From Gammaproteobacteria bacterium (lineage in GTDB: Bacteria > Pseudomonadota > Gammaproteobacteria > Pseudomonadales > Pseudohongiellaceae), in assembly GCA_018661465.1 (NCBI GenBank), contig JABJIC010000004.1:1-64000 (forward strand): a DNA stretch of 64,000 nucleotides, given 5' to 3'. Positions 28,269-37,234 of this stretch are shown piece by piece (within the stretch, counting starts at the first letter, position 1; each line of letters starts with the position of its first letter). Both the position numbers and the translations under genes were made by a program. Below the pieces are notes generated by a model that saw only the letters and a program-made list of their open reading frames with translations, was not told where the DNA came from and made no database searches.

Positions 28269-29690
28269 CTAAAAATTCGCCTCAATGGTTTTATCTGCAT
28301 TCCTAATTAGAGCTTTAAACTCAGACTCAATTTGTTGCAATCTCTCTTCGCTATCCGCTTCAAACCGAAGCAATAGTGCCGGGCTTGTGTTGGAAGCGCG
28401 AATCAGCCCCCAGCCGTCTTTATATTCAACTCTCAAACCATCGAGAGTAACCAGATTAGCGCCATCAAATTTTGCAGAAGCAATAATTTTTTCCATGGTA
28501 GAAAATTTTCGTTCGTCTGAAATTGCCACTTTTATTTCTGGTGTGCTGAACGGAATGGCCAGTTTCGAAAATATTTTCTGTGACGACTCATTCGAGCGGC
28601 CAATTAATTCCAATACTCGAGCAGCGCTATAGAGACCGTCATCAAAACCATACCAGCGATCTTTTATAAATATATGCGCCGCAAACTCCCCGCCAAGAGG
28701 AGCGTTAGTCTCCTGCATTTTCTGTTTCATGAAAGAATGACCGGAGCGATGCATTACAGCCTTGCCGCCTTTCTCTGAAATTAATTCCGCAAGTTTATTG
28801 CTGCACTTCACATCATAAATGATTGCCGCATTCGGATATCTCGGCACAATGTCGTATACCAGTAACATTAAAATCTGATTAGCATCGATGAATGCGCCGG
28901 TGTTGGATACAAGGCCGAGCCTGTCGCCGTCACCATCGAATGCCACGCCTATATCTGCCCCCTGTTTAATGACTTCATCAGACAGCGCTCGCAGATTTTC
29001 CGGAACAGTAGGGTCAGGGTGATGATTAGGGAAACTACCATCTACATCGCAGTAGAGAGGAATTACTTCGCATCCCAATTCTTCAAACAATCCAGGGGCA
29101 ATATCTCCGGCAACCGCATTGCCACAGTCGACGACTATTTTTAGCGGTTGTTGTATTTCGATTCGTGAACACACATCAGCAATATATGCAGGTGTAATAT
29201 CCAGCTCATTATATACACCGACTCCACTTACTATTCGTGCCTGCTCGATTCGGGTTTTGATGTCCTGAATTTTATTTTCAGCAAGGCAACTGTGCTTGAA
29301 GACAATCTTGAGGCCATTATAGTTTGAAGGATTATGGCTGGCGGTGAGCATAACGCCAGAATCAAAATCAGTAGTATGGCTTGCGTGATAAAGCATAGGC
29401 GTGGTGATTTGCCCCAAGTTAACTACATTACAGCCTGTACTGAGTATGCCGTCGATAAGAGCTTTGGATAATGAAGGGCTTGAAAGTCTGCCATCATATC
29501 CAAGTAACAGAGTGTCTATGCCATTGGTCAGAGCTTCGCTGGCAATACCCTGACCTATCATTCTAATAGTTGAGCTATCTAGTTGCTCGTCTACCACGCC
29601 TCGAATATCGTAGGCGCGAAAAATTGATGCCGGAATTTTAGTGTTTTTTCCGGTGTTTCGTTCAATAGCTTGAGTTTGTGTTTCCAGCAT
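28269..29690 (-). CDS. algC: Phosphomannomutase/phosphoglucomutase
   Basis: 473 residues, alpha-D-phosphohexomutase family. The catalytic phosphoserine is Ser118 in TASHNP, the metal loop is DGDGDR, the sugar-binding loop GGEFAAH and the phosphate site RASNTSPALLLRFE. It interconverts mannose-1/6-P and glucose-1/6-P for surface polysaccharide. Gene order argB-algC matches Pseudomonas, but here algC is followed upstream directly by coaBC without dut. Confidence 0.95.
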   Translation of the reverse strand: MLETQTQAIERNTGKNTKIPASIFRAYDIRGVVDEQLDSSTIRMIGQGIASEALTNGIDTLLLGYDGRLSSPSLSKALIDGILSTGCNVVNLGQITTPMLYHASHTTDFDSGVMLTASHNPSNYNGLKIVFKHSCLAENKIQDIKTRIEQARIVSGVGVYNELDITPAYIADVCSRIEIQQPLKIVVDCGNAVAGDIAPGLFEELGCEVIPLYCDVDGSFPNHHPDPTVPENLRALSDEVIKQGADIGVAFDGDGDRLGLVSNTGAFIDANQILMLLVYDIVPRYPNAAIIYDVKCSNKLAELISEKGGKAVMHRSGHSFMKQKMQETNAPLGGEFAAHIFIKDRWYGFDDGLYSAARVLELIGRSNESSQKIFSKLAIPFSTPEIKVAISDERKFSTMEKIIASAKFDGANLVTLDGLRVEYKDGWGLIRASNTSPALLLRFEADSEERLQQIESEFKALIRNADKTIEANF

Positions 29691-29738
29691 TTTTATTCGC
29701 GCTCGACTTAGCCCATTGTGAAACAGGGCAGAGTAAGT

Positions 29739-30923
29739 CTATTTCAATCGTTCTGAAATTAGCTGCAACATCTCTCTGGCAACTACATTCTTATTAGCAG
29801 TAGGCAACTCGGTATCACCGTCTGTGCTTATAGCAGTGACAGAAATTGAATCGCTGTTAAATGTCTCGGTGGCATTGTTAGCAAACAGCAAGTCCAGCTT
29901 CTTCTTCTCAAGCTTGCCTCGGCCATTCTCCACAATGTCATTTGTCTCTGCCGCAAAGCCTACAACCAGGGGTCTATTCTCCAGCGCTGCAACTTCGCTA
30001 ATAATGTCGGGGTTCTTAACTAGAGCCAGAGTCATCTCCTGATCTGACTTTTTAATCTTTTGCTGCTGTTCGGACTCGGGTCGATAGTCGGCTACTGCCG
30101 CAACCCCAATAAAAACGTCGGCCGAATCCATGTTGTCCATGGTGGCTTTCAGCATGTCTCTCGCACTGATTACATCAACGCGAGTTACCCGATCCGGTGT
30201 TGGTAGGTTGACCGGTCCGCTAATAAGAGTGACTCGGGCACCAGCGGCTGCAGCCTCGGCGGCCAGAGCGTAAGCCATTTTTCCAGAGCTGTGGTTGCTG
30301 ATGAAACGGACTGGGTCCAATGCTTCTCGAGTAGGACCGCCGGTAATTACACAATGCTTTCCCGCGAGAGCGCCGCTCTCAAACATGTCAGCCGACAAGC
30401 GCAACAGTATCTCTGGTTCCAGCATTCGACCAGGACCGATATCACCACAGGCTTGTTCGCCTTCGGCGGGCCCATAAATTTGGTAGTGCCTGTTCTTCAG
30501 AGTTTGTAGATTGTCCTGAGTACTGTCATCTCCCCACATGGCCTGATTCATGGCAGGCGCAATGGCCATATGGCATGAACTGGCGAGTACCACAGTGCTT
30601 AGGATGTCATCTGCTTCGCCATTGGCGAGACGGGCGATAAAATCCGCAGTAGCCGGGGCGATTAAAATCATATCTGCCCAGCGAGCCAATTCGATATGGC
30701 CCATGGCAGCTTCCGCCTCTGTGTCCAGCAGATCCAAATGAACTCGATTGCCAGTAAGAGCCTGCATTGTTAGGGGTGTTACGAATTCTGTGGCGGCACG
30801 GGTCATGACAACACGCACCTCGGCACCTGCCTTGATAAAGAGGCGACTTAGTTCGGCACATTTGTAGGCAGCGATGCCTCCAGTGATGCCTAGCAGAATG
30901 CGTTTGTTAGTGAGGCTTAACAT
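29739..30923 (-). CDS. coaBC: Bifunctional CoaBC (Dfp): phosphopantothenoylcysteine synthetase/decarboxylase
   Basis: 394 residues. CoaC flavoprotein half (about 1-185) with ILLGITGGIAAYKCAELSR, PAMNQAMW and the catalytic Cys in GEQACGDIGPGRM; CoaB half with HSSGKMAYALA and the KNPDI signature. Two successive steps of coenzyme A synthesis; coaD, a later step, is at 44331. First gene of the leftward coaBC-algC-argB-slmA run; divergent from radC. Confidence 0.95.
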   Translation of the reverse strand: MLSLTNKRILLGITGGIAAYKCAELSRLFIKAGAEVRVVMTRAATEFVTPLTMQALTGNRVHLDLLDTEAEAAMGHIELARWADMILIAPATADFIARLANGEADDILSTVVLASSCHMAIAPAMNQAMWGDDSTQDNLQTLKNRHYQIYGPAEGEQACGDIGPGRMLEPEILLRLSADMFESGALAGKHCVITGGPTREALDPVRFISNHSSGKMAYALAAEAAAAGARVTLISGPVNLPTPDRVTRVDVISARDMLKATMDNMDSADVFIGVAAVADYRPESEQQQKIKKSDQEMTLALVKNPDIISEVAALENRPLVVGFAAETNDIVENGRGKLEKKKLDLLFANNATETFNSDSISVTAISTDGDTELPTANKNVVAREMLQLISERLK

Positions 30924-31102
30924 GGAAACACTTGTAAACAGGGACTTAAAGGGATGGCTAGACTATCAGCTCGTGAAAATATTCGCAATTTCCCGACAAA
31001 GTACGAGAAATGTCTATTACGGTCTAAGCTTGAACAAGAGCTTATCTTTCAGGTCTGCAATATAGCTGAAACACGCTCAACAGACCGAATTGAAGGACAG
31101 CA

Positions 31103-31780
31103 ATGATGACTATAAGCAGTTGGCCTAAATCCGAGCGACCACGGGAAAAGCTGAGAGAGCATGGAGCATCTACATTGAGTGACGCCGAGCTGCTGGCGGT
31201 TTTTCTACAAACGGGCTGTCGCGGCAAGACTGCTCTGGACCTGGCTCGGGACATGATTAGGCAATTTGAAGGTCTGGTGGGTATTTTGGGAGCCACCGAA
31301 GAGGACCTTTGCAGCTGTCAGGGCGTGGGTAAGGAGAAAGCAGCTCGCTTTGCAGCAATGAAGGAACTGGCCCAACGTCATATGTTGGAGCAGATAAAGT
31401 CCAAGGATGTTCTAAATAGCTCTAAGGCTACCCGTGACTACCTTCGAGCGAAGTTCAGAGATTGTCGGAGCGAGGTGTTTAGCTGCCTGTTTCTGAACAG
31501 CCAGCACCACGTGGTGAAGCTGGAAGAGCTATTTCAAGGCACTATAGACGGGGCGGCGGTCTATCCTCGAGAGGTGGTCAGGCGTTGCCTATATCATAAT
31601 GCCGCCGCGGTTATTCTGGCTCATAATCACCCCTCTGGGGTAGCTGAGCCCAGTCAGGCCGACATCGCAATTACCAAAAAACTGAAGACGGCATTGGCTA
31701 CCATTGAGGTGCGAGTGCTTGATCATCTGGTTATTGGTAATTCAATGGTAGTTTCGTTCGCCGAAAGAGGCTTGATATAG
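31103..31780 (+). CDS. radC: RadC family JAB-domain protein
   Basis: 225 residues; start ATG 31103 (or 31106) after AAGGA. An N-terminal helix-hairpin-helix region (CQGVGKEKAARFAA) and a C-terminal JAB metal site HNHPSGVAEPSQADI. Despite its name, a DNA repair role is doubtful; the family is best known for natural transformation and phage/plasmid contexts. Divergent from coaBC and upstream of rpmB, the standard order. Confidence 0.94.
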   Translation: MMTISSWPKSERPREKLREHGASTLSDAELLAVFLQTGCRGKTALDLARDMIRQFEGLVGILGATEEDLCSCQGVGKEKAARFAAMKELAQRHMLEQIKSKDVLNSSKATRDYLRAKFRDCRSEVFSCLFLNSQHHVVKLEELFQGTIDGAAVYPREVVRRCLYHNAAAVILAHNHPSGVAEPSQADIAITKKLKTALATIEVRVLDHLVIGNSMVVSFAERGLI

Positions 31781-31837
31781 GCGCCAGATATAAGTACGAG
31801 GAATGAATGCCATTTATCGGTCTATCTGCGTATTACC

Positions 31838-31866
31838 TTGCTATTGAGAGGACGTTTTGGTATAAA
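31838..31866 (+). promoter_or_regulatory. Predicted sigma-70 promoter of rpmB-rpmG
   Basis: A -35 box TTGCTA (31838-31843), a 17-bp spacer and an extended -10 TGG-TATAAA (31858-31866) make a strong match about 95 bp before rpmB. A palindrome CGTTTT-GGTAT-AAAACG (31853-31869) covers the -10 element and could be an operator or incidental. Confidence 0.6.
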
Positions 31867-31961
31867 ACGCAGCTCTTTTTTGACCCTGGTTTCGAACTGT
31901 GGCCAGGAAGTTCAAAAACACGACTATATTCATTTAATTTAGAGAAAGACGAGGCAGCAAC

Positions 31962-32198
31962 ATGTCCAGGGTTTGCATGGTAACGGGCAAGAAACCGATT
32001 TCGGGAAACAATGTTTCTCACGCTAACAATAGAACCAGACGTCGGTTTTCACCAAATCTTCAAAGCCACAGGTTTTGGGTTGAGTCTGAAAAGCGCTTTG
32101 TGAAACTGAAAGTTTCTACAAAAGGTATGCGCATCATTGATAAGCGTGGCATCGATGCCGTGCTTGAAGAAATTCGTGGCAACGGCGTTCGCGTTTAA
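31962..32198 (+). CDS. rpmB: 50S ribosomal protein L28
   Basis: 78 residues, exactly the usual length. Begins [20 protein letters not shown] and is rich in Arg and Lys. It keeps the [14 protein letters not shown] block. Part of the large subunit. Forms an operon with rpmG (28-bp gap), bounded by a good promoter and a terminator. Confidence 0.97.
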   Translation: MSRVCMVTGKKPISGNNVSHANNRTRRRFSPNLQSHRFWVESEKRFVKLKVSTKGMRIIDKRGIDAVLEEIRGNGVRV

Positions 32199-32226
32199 TT
32201 GCTCTTAGATAGAGGCGGAAAATATT

Positions 32227-32382
32227 ATGAGAGATTTGATAAAGCTGGTTTCGAGTGCCAAGACAGGCCACTACTACACCACAGACAAGAATAAGCGCAC
32301 TATGCCGGACAAGATGGAAATCAAAAAATTTGATCCTGTTGTTCGCAAGCACGTGATCTACAAAGAATCCAAGATCAAGTAA
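32227..32382 (+). CDS. rpmG: 50S ribosomal protein L33
   Basis: 51 residues starting [19 protein letters not shown] and ending KESKIK, the normal length of L33. This is the cysteine-free (zinc-independent) form, as in E. coli. Ends 20 bp before a strong terminator. Confidence 0.97.
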   Translation: MRDLIKLVSSAKTGHYYTTDKNKRTMPDKMEIKKFDPVVRKHVIYKESKIK

Positions 32383-32402
32383 GATTCTTTAAAGCAGAAT
32401 AG

Positions 32403-32440
32403 AAAAAGCCGGTATCTCCTGAAGAGATACCGGCTTTTTT
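32403..32440 (+). terminator. Rho-independent terminator of rpmB-rpmG
   Basis: Perfect stem GCCGGTATCTC / GAGATACCGGC with a CTGAA loop, flanked by A5 on the left and T6 on the right, so it can work in both directions. It also separates rpmG from the convergent transposase-like gene. Confidence 0.95.
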
Positions 32441-32514
32441 GTGCCTGCTCTATTCTACCTGTGTTTCAGTAGAGAAAGATGGCAGGAAAATAGGCCGAAA
32501 CGAATAGGCTCTAT

Positions 32515-33483
32515 CTACTTCCCTCGACTAAGCTGTTTTGTCAGCTTCTCAACCGCTGCTCGTAGTTTAGGATCATCCGCCAATTCCTTCCTGAGCTTCC
32601 CTACCGTAGTTGAAACTGTACCGTATCGCTGTAACTTGAAAAGCTTGGCAATGGACTGCAGTGTCAGCGCAGACAATTCCTGACACAAGTACATAGCGAC
32701 CCAACGAGGAACATTTTTAGACCCGGGGCCTCGAGCTGCTTTGTAGATGCTTGTTTCGCTAACCTTAAACTGTTTCGCAACTGCCGCAATGATCTGCTTA
32801 CAGGAAGGGCGCCATTTTGCATTGGCTCCGCGAGATACACCTCTGGCTGAAGTAGCTGACTTTTTGCGCTGAGATGCTTTTCGAAATTTTTCATTACCCA
32901 TTATGGAAGACAGGTTCTTCTTCCCGTAGAAATGAGCTAGTTCCTCATTTACTCCCTGTGCAACATATTTTTTATAAGCCGCTGGGCGTTTTGCCGCGGG
33001 GCATCGTAACTGCTTAAGGGTCTCGTCACGATTGAACCAGGCAGGGGGCTTGGCCTTGTGAGTGAAGTTAGTATAGCTGGACCATGGATAGCTATTGAGT
33101 TCGGAGGCTTTTACCAGGGAATGAATATAGCTGGAAAGCGGAAGCAGATAATTTTCTGCCTGAACCAGCACGGCCTTGTACCTTCCGCGAAACAGCGAGC
33201 CTTCTGTTTTTTTCATGCGCTGGTAATTCTGAGTATATAGGCCATCAACCTGGCGCATAAAGCGGCTGAGGTTTCCTTCTGGTGTCTTTACCACGAGATG
33301 ATACTGATCCCGCAATAGACAGAATGCGTGCACCTCTACATTAAGCCGTGCGCAGGTATCCTCAAGGCCTTCAAGAAAAGCTTCAAAGTACTTTGCGGAT
33401 GGGAATGCTCGCTGACTATCTGAGGAAAAGTTTGACACGTGATACATAGCGTCGGGGTATTCAATGCGTAATGGTCTGGCCAT
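32515..33483 (-). CDS. Y1/REP-type transposase-like protein with degenerate HUH motif and DnaA-like C-terminal domain
   Basis: 322 residues. The N-terminal half (MARPLRIEYPDAMYHV, FCLLRDQYHLVVKT, LFRGRYKAVLV, YPWSSY) is a Y1-transposase domain of the REP-associated family. The usual NHxH metal site reads DQYH here (codons CAG TAT CAT), so the first HUH histidine is a glutamine, and the NPVRA block is SLVKA. The C-terminal 100 residues (VAMYLCQELSALTLQSIAKLF, then RYGTVSTTV) resemble the DNA-binding domain IV of DnaA. Probably a DNA-binding relic or domesticated protein. It faces the rpmG terminator; no target duplications are visible. Confidence 0.8.
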   Translation of the reverse strand: MARPLRIEYPDAMYHVSNFSSDSQRAFPSAKYFEAFLEGLEDTCARLNVEVHAFCLLRDQYHLVVKTPEGNLSRFMRQVDGLYTQNYQRMKKTEGSLFRGRYKAVLVQAENYLLPLSSYIHSLVKASELNSYPWSSYTNFTHKAKPPAWFNRDETLKQLRCPAAKRPAAYKKYVAQGVNEELAHFYGKKNLSSIMGNEKFRKASQRKKSATSARGVSRGANAKWRPSCKQIIAAVAKQFKVSETSIYKAARGPGSKNVPRWVAMYLCQELSALTLQSIAKLFKLQRYGTVSTTVGKLRKELADDPKLRAAVEKLTKQLSRGK

Positions 33484-33832
33484 GATGTATTCTCTACTGT
33501 TTTGTGTTTATTTTTGTTTGTAGATCTATTGAGCTTTTTTGAATTCCATTTAATAGAACATAGGCTCGAATAGAATTAGAGCTGACCCTTTACAGCTCCT
33601 TGTCTATAATTATCTTAATTGCCGAATGAGGTCAACTTTAAGCGAAGAGAAGGCATGGTTTTATTTCGAGAAACAGACGCAAATTGACTTTGTCGACAAT
33701 GTGTCACTGTGAGTACAAGGAAGAGGAGAATTTAACCGTTCGTTTCAATGTGAAGCTAACTTTTGGACACTGATTTCGCCAACGCAGTTTTTCGAACGGA
33801 ACCAAGAGCGGTTTGCTGCAGTTTATTTTCAA
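33484..33832. other. Intergenic stretch beside the transposase-like gene
   Basis: No credible gene in 349 bp. The only structure seen is an inverted pair GAGCTG-ACCCTTTA-CAGCTC at 33579-33598, which could be a REP-like hairpin. I found no second copy nearby that would show a repeat family. Confidence 0.5.
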
Positions 33833-34792
33833 TCAGGAACGAGTAGCGCTTACTACAACTCGCTTGGGCGCGGGCAAACCTTCTATAGTCAATTTAGGAT
33901 TGGAAGGGTCCAAGGAATCAGCCAAAGTGTCGAAAGGCATCCATTCGGTCTTTCTCTGCTCATCGGTGGTGGTTACAGATTCATCTATTACACGGACATT
34001 ACTGAAGCCGCATCGGGTGAGCCATTGAGTCAAGGTGTCGATGCTGGGAAGAAACCATACGTTGGACATGCGCGCGTACTTATCATCTGGTGTCAGGCTG
34101 TAACCGGTTCCTCCATCGACATAGAGTGTCTCCAGAATTAACTCTCCACCTGGGCGTAGGCATTCTTTGAGTTGCACTAGATGATCGATAGGTGAGCGGC
34201 GATGATAGATGACACCCATGGAAAACACTGTGTCGAAACACTGCAGCCTCTGTGGAGCCTGCTCAAGGGTCAGAGGCAGCACATACGACGGAAGTGTTGA
34301 CGCGAAATGGTGTAAGAGCCAGGCTTGTGCCACATAGGCAATATGAGGATCGAGGCCTATTACCAAATCTGCGCCGGCTTCCAGCATACGATATCCGTAA
34401 TAGCCATTACCACAACCCACATCGAGGACCTGTCGACCTTGCAGGGAAGAAATTTCCCCCTGGAGTCGCTGCCATTTGAGATTGCAGCGCCATTCACAAT
34501 CCAGATCGATACCAAAGAGATTGAAAGGTCCTTTCCGCCAAGGAATAAATTCCTGAAGAGATTGACGCAGTTTAAGCTGAGTATCTGGGTCACAATCAGT
34601 ATCGCTGCCTAGCTGTACTATTTCTCCCAGGTTCAGGCTACCAGCCTCGATAGAAGGCAGCTCAGCTAGCAAGCGGCGCCACCGGGCAAAATCGCCGTGC
34701 TTAATCTGCTGCAAATACTCTTCTTCGAGAAAAGGACTGAGTGCCTCGAGGGCTGTGCCCTCAATTCGGGTCTTTAGTGCTTGGAAATTCAT
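33833..34792 (-). CDS. cmoB: tRNA U34 carboxymethyltransferase CmoB
   Basis: 319 residues from the ATG at 34792 (E. coli 323); the open frame extends to 34951 but those codons overlap cmoA and are not CmoB. SAM motif VLDVGCGNGYYGYRM, and the IGLDPHIAYV and MGVIYHRRSPIDHL blocks. It transfers the carboxymethyl group of carboxy-SAM to 5-hydroxyuridine at the wobble position. Follows cmoA by 13 bp. Confidence 0.95.
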   Translation of the reverse strand: MNFQALKTRIEGTALEALSPFLEEEYLQQIKHGDFARWRRLLAELPSIEAGSLNLGEIVQLGSDTDCDPDTQLKLRQSLQEFIPWRKGPFNLFGIDLDCEWRCNLKWQRLQGEISSLQGRQVLDVGCGNGYYGYRMLEAGADLVIGLDPHIAYVAQAWLLHHFASTLPSYVLPLTLEQAPQRLQCFDTVFSMGVIYHRRSPIDHLVQLKECLRPGGELILETLYVDGGTGYSLTPDDKYARMSNVWFLPSIDTLTQWLTRCGFSNVRVIDESVTTTDEQRKTEWMPFDTLADSLDPSNPKLTIEGLPAPKRVVVSATRS

Positions 34793-34805
34793 CTTGAGGG
34801 CCCCG

Positions 34806-35642
34806 TCAGTCTTTTTTGAACGCGACTTGTTTGAATGCAACCATGGAGGCAAAGTTGAAGCACTGGAACCAGACATCCACCGCGTCGAAGCCGATTGTAT
34901 CCAGTCGCGAGCGATGTGCTTCCAAAGTTTCAGGCAGCAAAACGTTTTCAAGTGCCGCCCGCTTCTGACTAATCTCTAATTTGCTGTAGCCCATGCTTTC
35001 TTTAAAGCTGTGGTACATCTCAATAAATAGCTCATTCATCATTATGTCAGGAAATTGAATCTTCTCGGAAATTATCAAGATTCCGCCCGGTAACATGGCT
35101 TGATAAATATTCTGCAGCAATGCCTTACGCTGCTCGAGAGGGATGAATTGCAAGGTGAAGTTCAATACAACGACAGATGCTCTCTCTATTGGAATTTCCA
35201 GAACGTCACCATGCCTGCATTGTATGAAGGGGGGTCGTATCGGCAAGGAAGCAAGCTTTGCCTCGAATTTGTCCACCATAGCTTGCGAGTTATCTACGGC
35301 AATTATTTGATAGTTTTCACAGGATATTCGATTTGCCATTGCAAGAGAGGCAGCTCCGAGACTGCTGCCAAGATCATAGATATTGCTTTGCGCCTGACAG
35401 TACTTTTCTGCAAGCTCTCCAATCATGGCGATAATAGTGCTGTAGCCGGGGACAGAACGATTGATCATGTCTTCGAAGACCTGTGCTACCTGTTCATCGA
35501 AGATGAAATCGCCAGGCAATTTGCTGCCTGCGAATATCCGATCCTTTTCCAGCTCTAATTCTGATTTCGTCATCTTGTGTAGTTTCTCGTTCTGGCTCGC
35601 GACCTTGGTGCACGGTACAGCATAGTAGCTCGAGTAATCCAT
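34806..35642 (-). CDS. cmoA: Carboxy-S-adenosyl-L-methionine synthase CmoA
   Basis: 278 residues from the first ATG. A second ATG at 35573 gives 255, nearer to E. coli (247), and the conserved part (DRIFAGS, DFIFDEQVAQVFEDMI) starts only after it, so the shorter form may be the real one; an AGGA close to the first ATG leaves this open. Motifs: IYDLGSSLGAAS, IIAVDNS, LNFTLQFIPL and WFQCFNF. Makes carboxy-SAM from SAM and prephenate for CmoB. Confidence 0.94.
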   Translation of the reverse strand: MDYSSYYAVPCTKVASQNEKLHKMTKSELELEKDRIFAGSKLPGDFIFDEQVAQVFEDMINRSVPGYSTIIAMIGELAEKYCQAQSNIYDLGSSLGAASLAMANRISCENYQIIAVDNSQAMVDKFEAKLASLPIRPPFIQCRHGDVLEIPIERASVVVLNFTLQFIPLEQRKALLQNIYQAMLPGGILIISEKIQFPDIMMNELFIEMYHSFKESMGYSKLEISQKRAALENVLLPETLEAHRSRLDTIGFDAVDVWFQCFNFASMVAFKQVAFKKD

Positions 35643-35822
35643 TTTCCTGTTGTGTACAGCGGAGGATTGACCTATTTTACCTTGATCTTGAAAGCTATGT
35701 TCTCGAAATTCTTATTCTGAAACTAGCGCTTTGAAACCTGTGCTTTAAAATCAATGTATAAAGACAATCGTTTCAAAGCCCTTGTTTATAGAATTTACGT
35801 ACTCTGTATTATCCGGTAATCC

Positions 35823-36428
35823 ATGTCACATTCAAATGACAATGCATCACCACTGTTGATTCAACATCTGGAGTTGTTCAAGTGTCTACCGACGAGTCAA
35901 GCAGTGCTTGATTTGGCTTGCGGTTATGGTAGAAACGGAATATTTCTTCTGAACAATAATGTTCCTGTGATATTTGCAGATAATAGTAGGTCGGCATTGG
36001 ATGCAATCGCAGAAAAGCTTAAAGATTTTGATCAGGATCTTGAAAGTGGCGAAGCTGAATTCAAGAGAGCTGATTCTAAGCGGGCAGAGTACTGGGAAGT
36101 TGATTTGGAGCGGGGTGAGCAGGACCCATTAGCTGGCAGAACGTTTGCAGGGGTCATGGTTTTTAACTATCTTCACCGACCGCTGATGGAAGCGATCAAG
36201 AAGGCAATTATTCCAGGTGGATTGATAATTTATGAAACATTCACCGAGGAGCAAAGTCAGTTTGGCAGGCCCAGCAACCCTGATTATTTATTGAAACCAA
36301 AAGAATTAGAGTACTCGTTCCGAGATTGGGATATATTGCACAGCTCCGAAGGTCATAAGCAAAATCCGGAAAGAGCAGTTGCCAGTATTGTGGCGAGAAA
36401 ATCGAGCAATGATTCAAGAATTGATTAG
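35823..36428 (+). CDS. SAM-dependent methyltransferase (TehB-like)
   Basis: 201 residues, class I fold with LDLACGYGRNGIFLL (motif I) and a VMVFNYLHRPL post-motif segment. This resembles small TehB/UbiE-like methyltransferases of unknown acceptor; the YETFTEEQSQFGRPSNPDYLLKP segment is common in the subgroup. A 22-bp gap separates it from the YgjP-like gene and suggests co-transcription. Cytosolic. Confidence 0.8.
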   Translation: MSHSNDNASPLLIQHLELFKCLPTSQAVLDLACGYGRNGIFLLNNNVPVIFADNSRSALDAIAEKLKDFDQDLESGEAEFKRADSKRAEYWEVDLERGEQDPLAGRTFAGVMVFNYLHRPLMEAIKKAIIPGGLIIYETFTEEQSQFGRPSNPDYLLKPKELEYSFRDWDILHSSEGHKQNPERAVASIVARKSSNDSRID

Positions 36429-36449
36429 AGAACTACTAGTTAGAGAAAT

Positions 36450-37181
36450 ATGAGCAAATCTAAAATTATCCCCCTGAATTTCGGCTTTCGGGGCAAACCA
36501 GTGTCCCGTCCCTTTGAGTGTGAGATCTTGAGAAGTAAGCGCAAGACTCTTGCCTTGTATATCAAGCATAGGAAGGTTGAAGTTCGCTGCCCAAGCAGAG
36601 CTTCAAAAGCAGAAATAGAAGAATTCATTTCTAGCAATCGCCAGTGGATCGAAAAGCGGCTGTACGAAGAGTCTCTAAGGGATAAGGAATTATTGCGCAT
36701 CGAAAAGGGCGGGAAGATTTTCTATCGGGCGCGGGAACGAACAATTGAGTTTAAGGAAGGTCGCAAGGCAAGAATCCTGATCAATGGCGACAAGTTCATT
36801 ATTCAGGGGCATAAACTCACCGCAGCCAAGGCCAAAATTCAGGTAGAAGATTTTCTGATAGATAAAGCCAGCGAATATATCCTCCCGCGAGCCCATGCTC
36901 TAGCAAGACATATGGGTGTGGATCATAAGATCAATGAAATTAAATTGAGAAAGACCAAGACCAAATGGGGACACTGCACCTCGCAGGGAAACCTTCAGTA
37001 CAATTGGCTGATCATGTTGGCACCCTATAGCATCATCGATTACATGATCACTCATGAAGTCTGCCATCTCGTACACATGGATCATTCGAAGAATTTCTGG
37101 AACCTGGTGGACTCGATCTGTCCAAACAGCGAAACCTATATCCAGTGGTTAAAGGACCATGAGCATCGCTTCTCATTCTGA
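36450..37181 (+). CDS. YgjP-like zinc metalloprotein (M48/DUF45 fold)
   Basis: 243 residues. Zinc site HEVCH (His202, Glu203, His206) with third ligand His212 in MDHSKNF, preceded by the KTKWGHCTSQGN block that defines the YgjP/DUF45 family. E. coli YgjP has been reported as a UTP phosphatase, while the fold is that of WLM/M48 peptidases, so the activity is unsettled. Cytosolic, no signal. Confidence 0.88.
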   Translation: MSKSKIIPLNFGFRGKPVSRPFECEILRSKRKTLALYIKHRKVEVRCPSRASKAEIEEFISSNRQWIEKRLYEESLRDKELLRIEKGGKIFYRARERTIEFKEGRKARILINGDKFIIQGHKLTAAKAKIQVEDFLIDKASEYILPRAHALARHMGVDHKINEIKLRKTKTKWGHCTSQGNLQYNWLIMLAPYSIIDYMITHEVCHLVHMDHSKNFWNLVDSICPNSETYIQWLKDHEHRFSF

Positions 37182-37234
37182 GAGCCTTCTCTGACTAACT
37201 AGTTCGGGCCAGGACTATCTCTCTTGAGCCATTC

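Noticed and set aside
32515-33483. Complete IS200/IS605-type insertion element
   Set aside because: I cannot see matching subterminal hairpins or element ends on both sides, and the catalytic motif is changed.
34793-34951. N-terminal extension of CmoB
   Set aside because: This part overlaps cmoA in another frame and has the composition of a shadow frame; the ATG at 34792 gives normal length.
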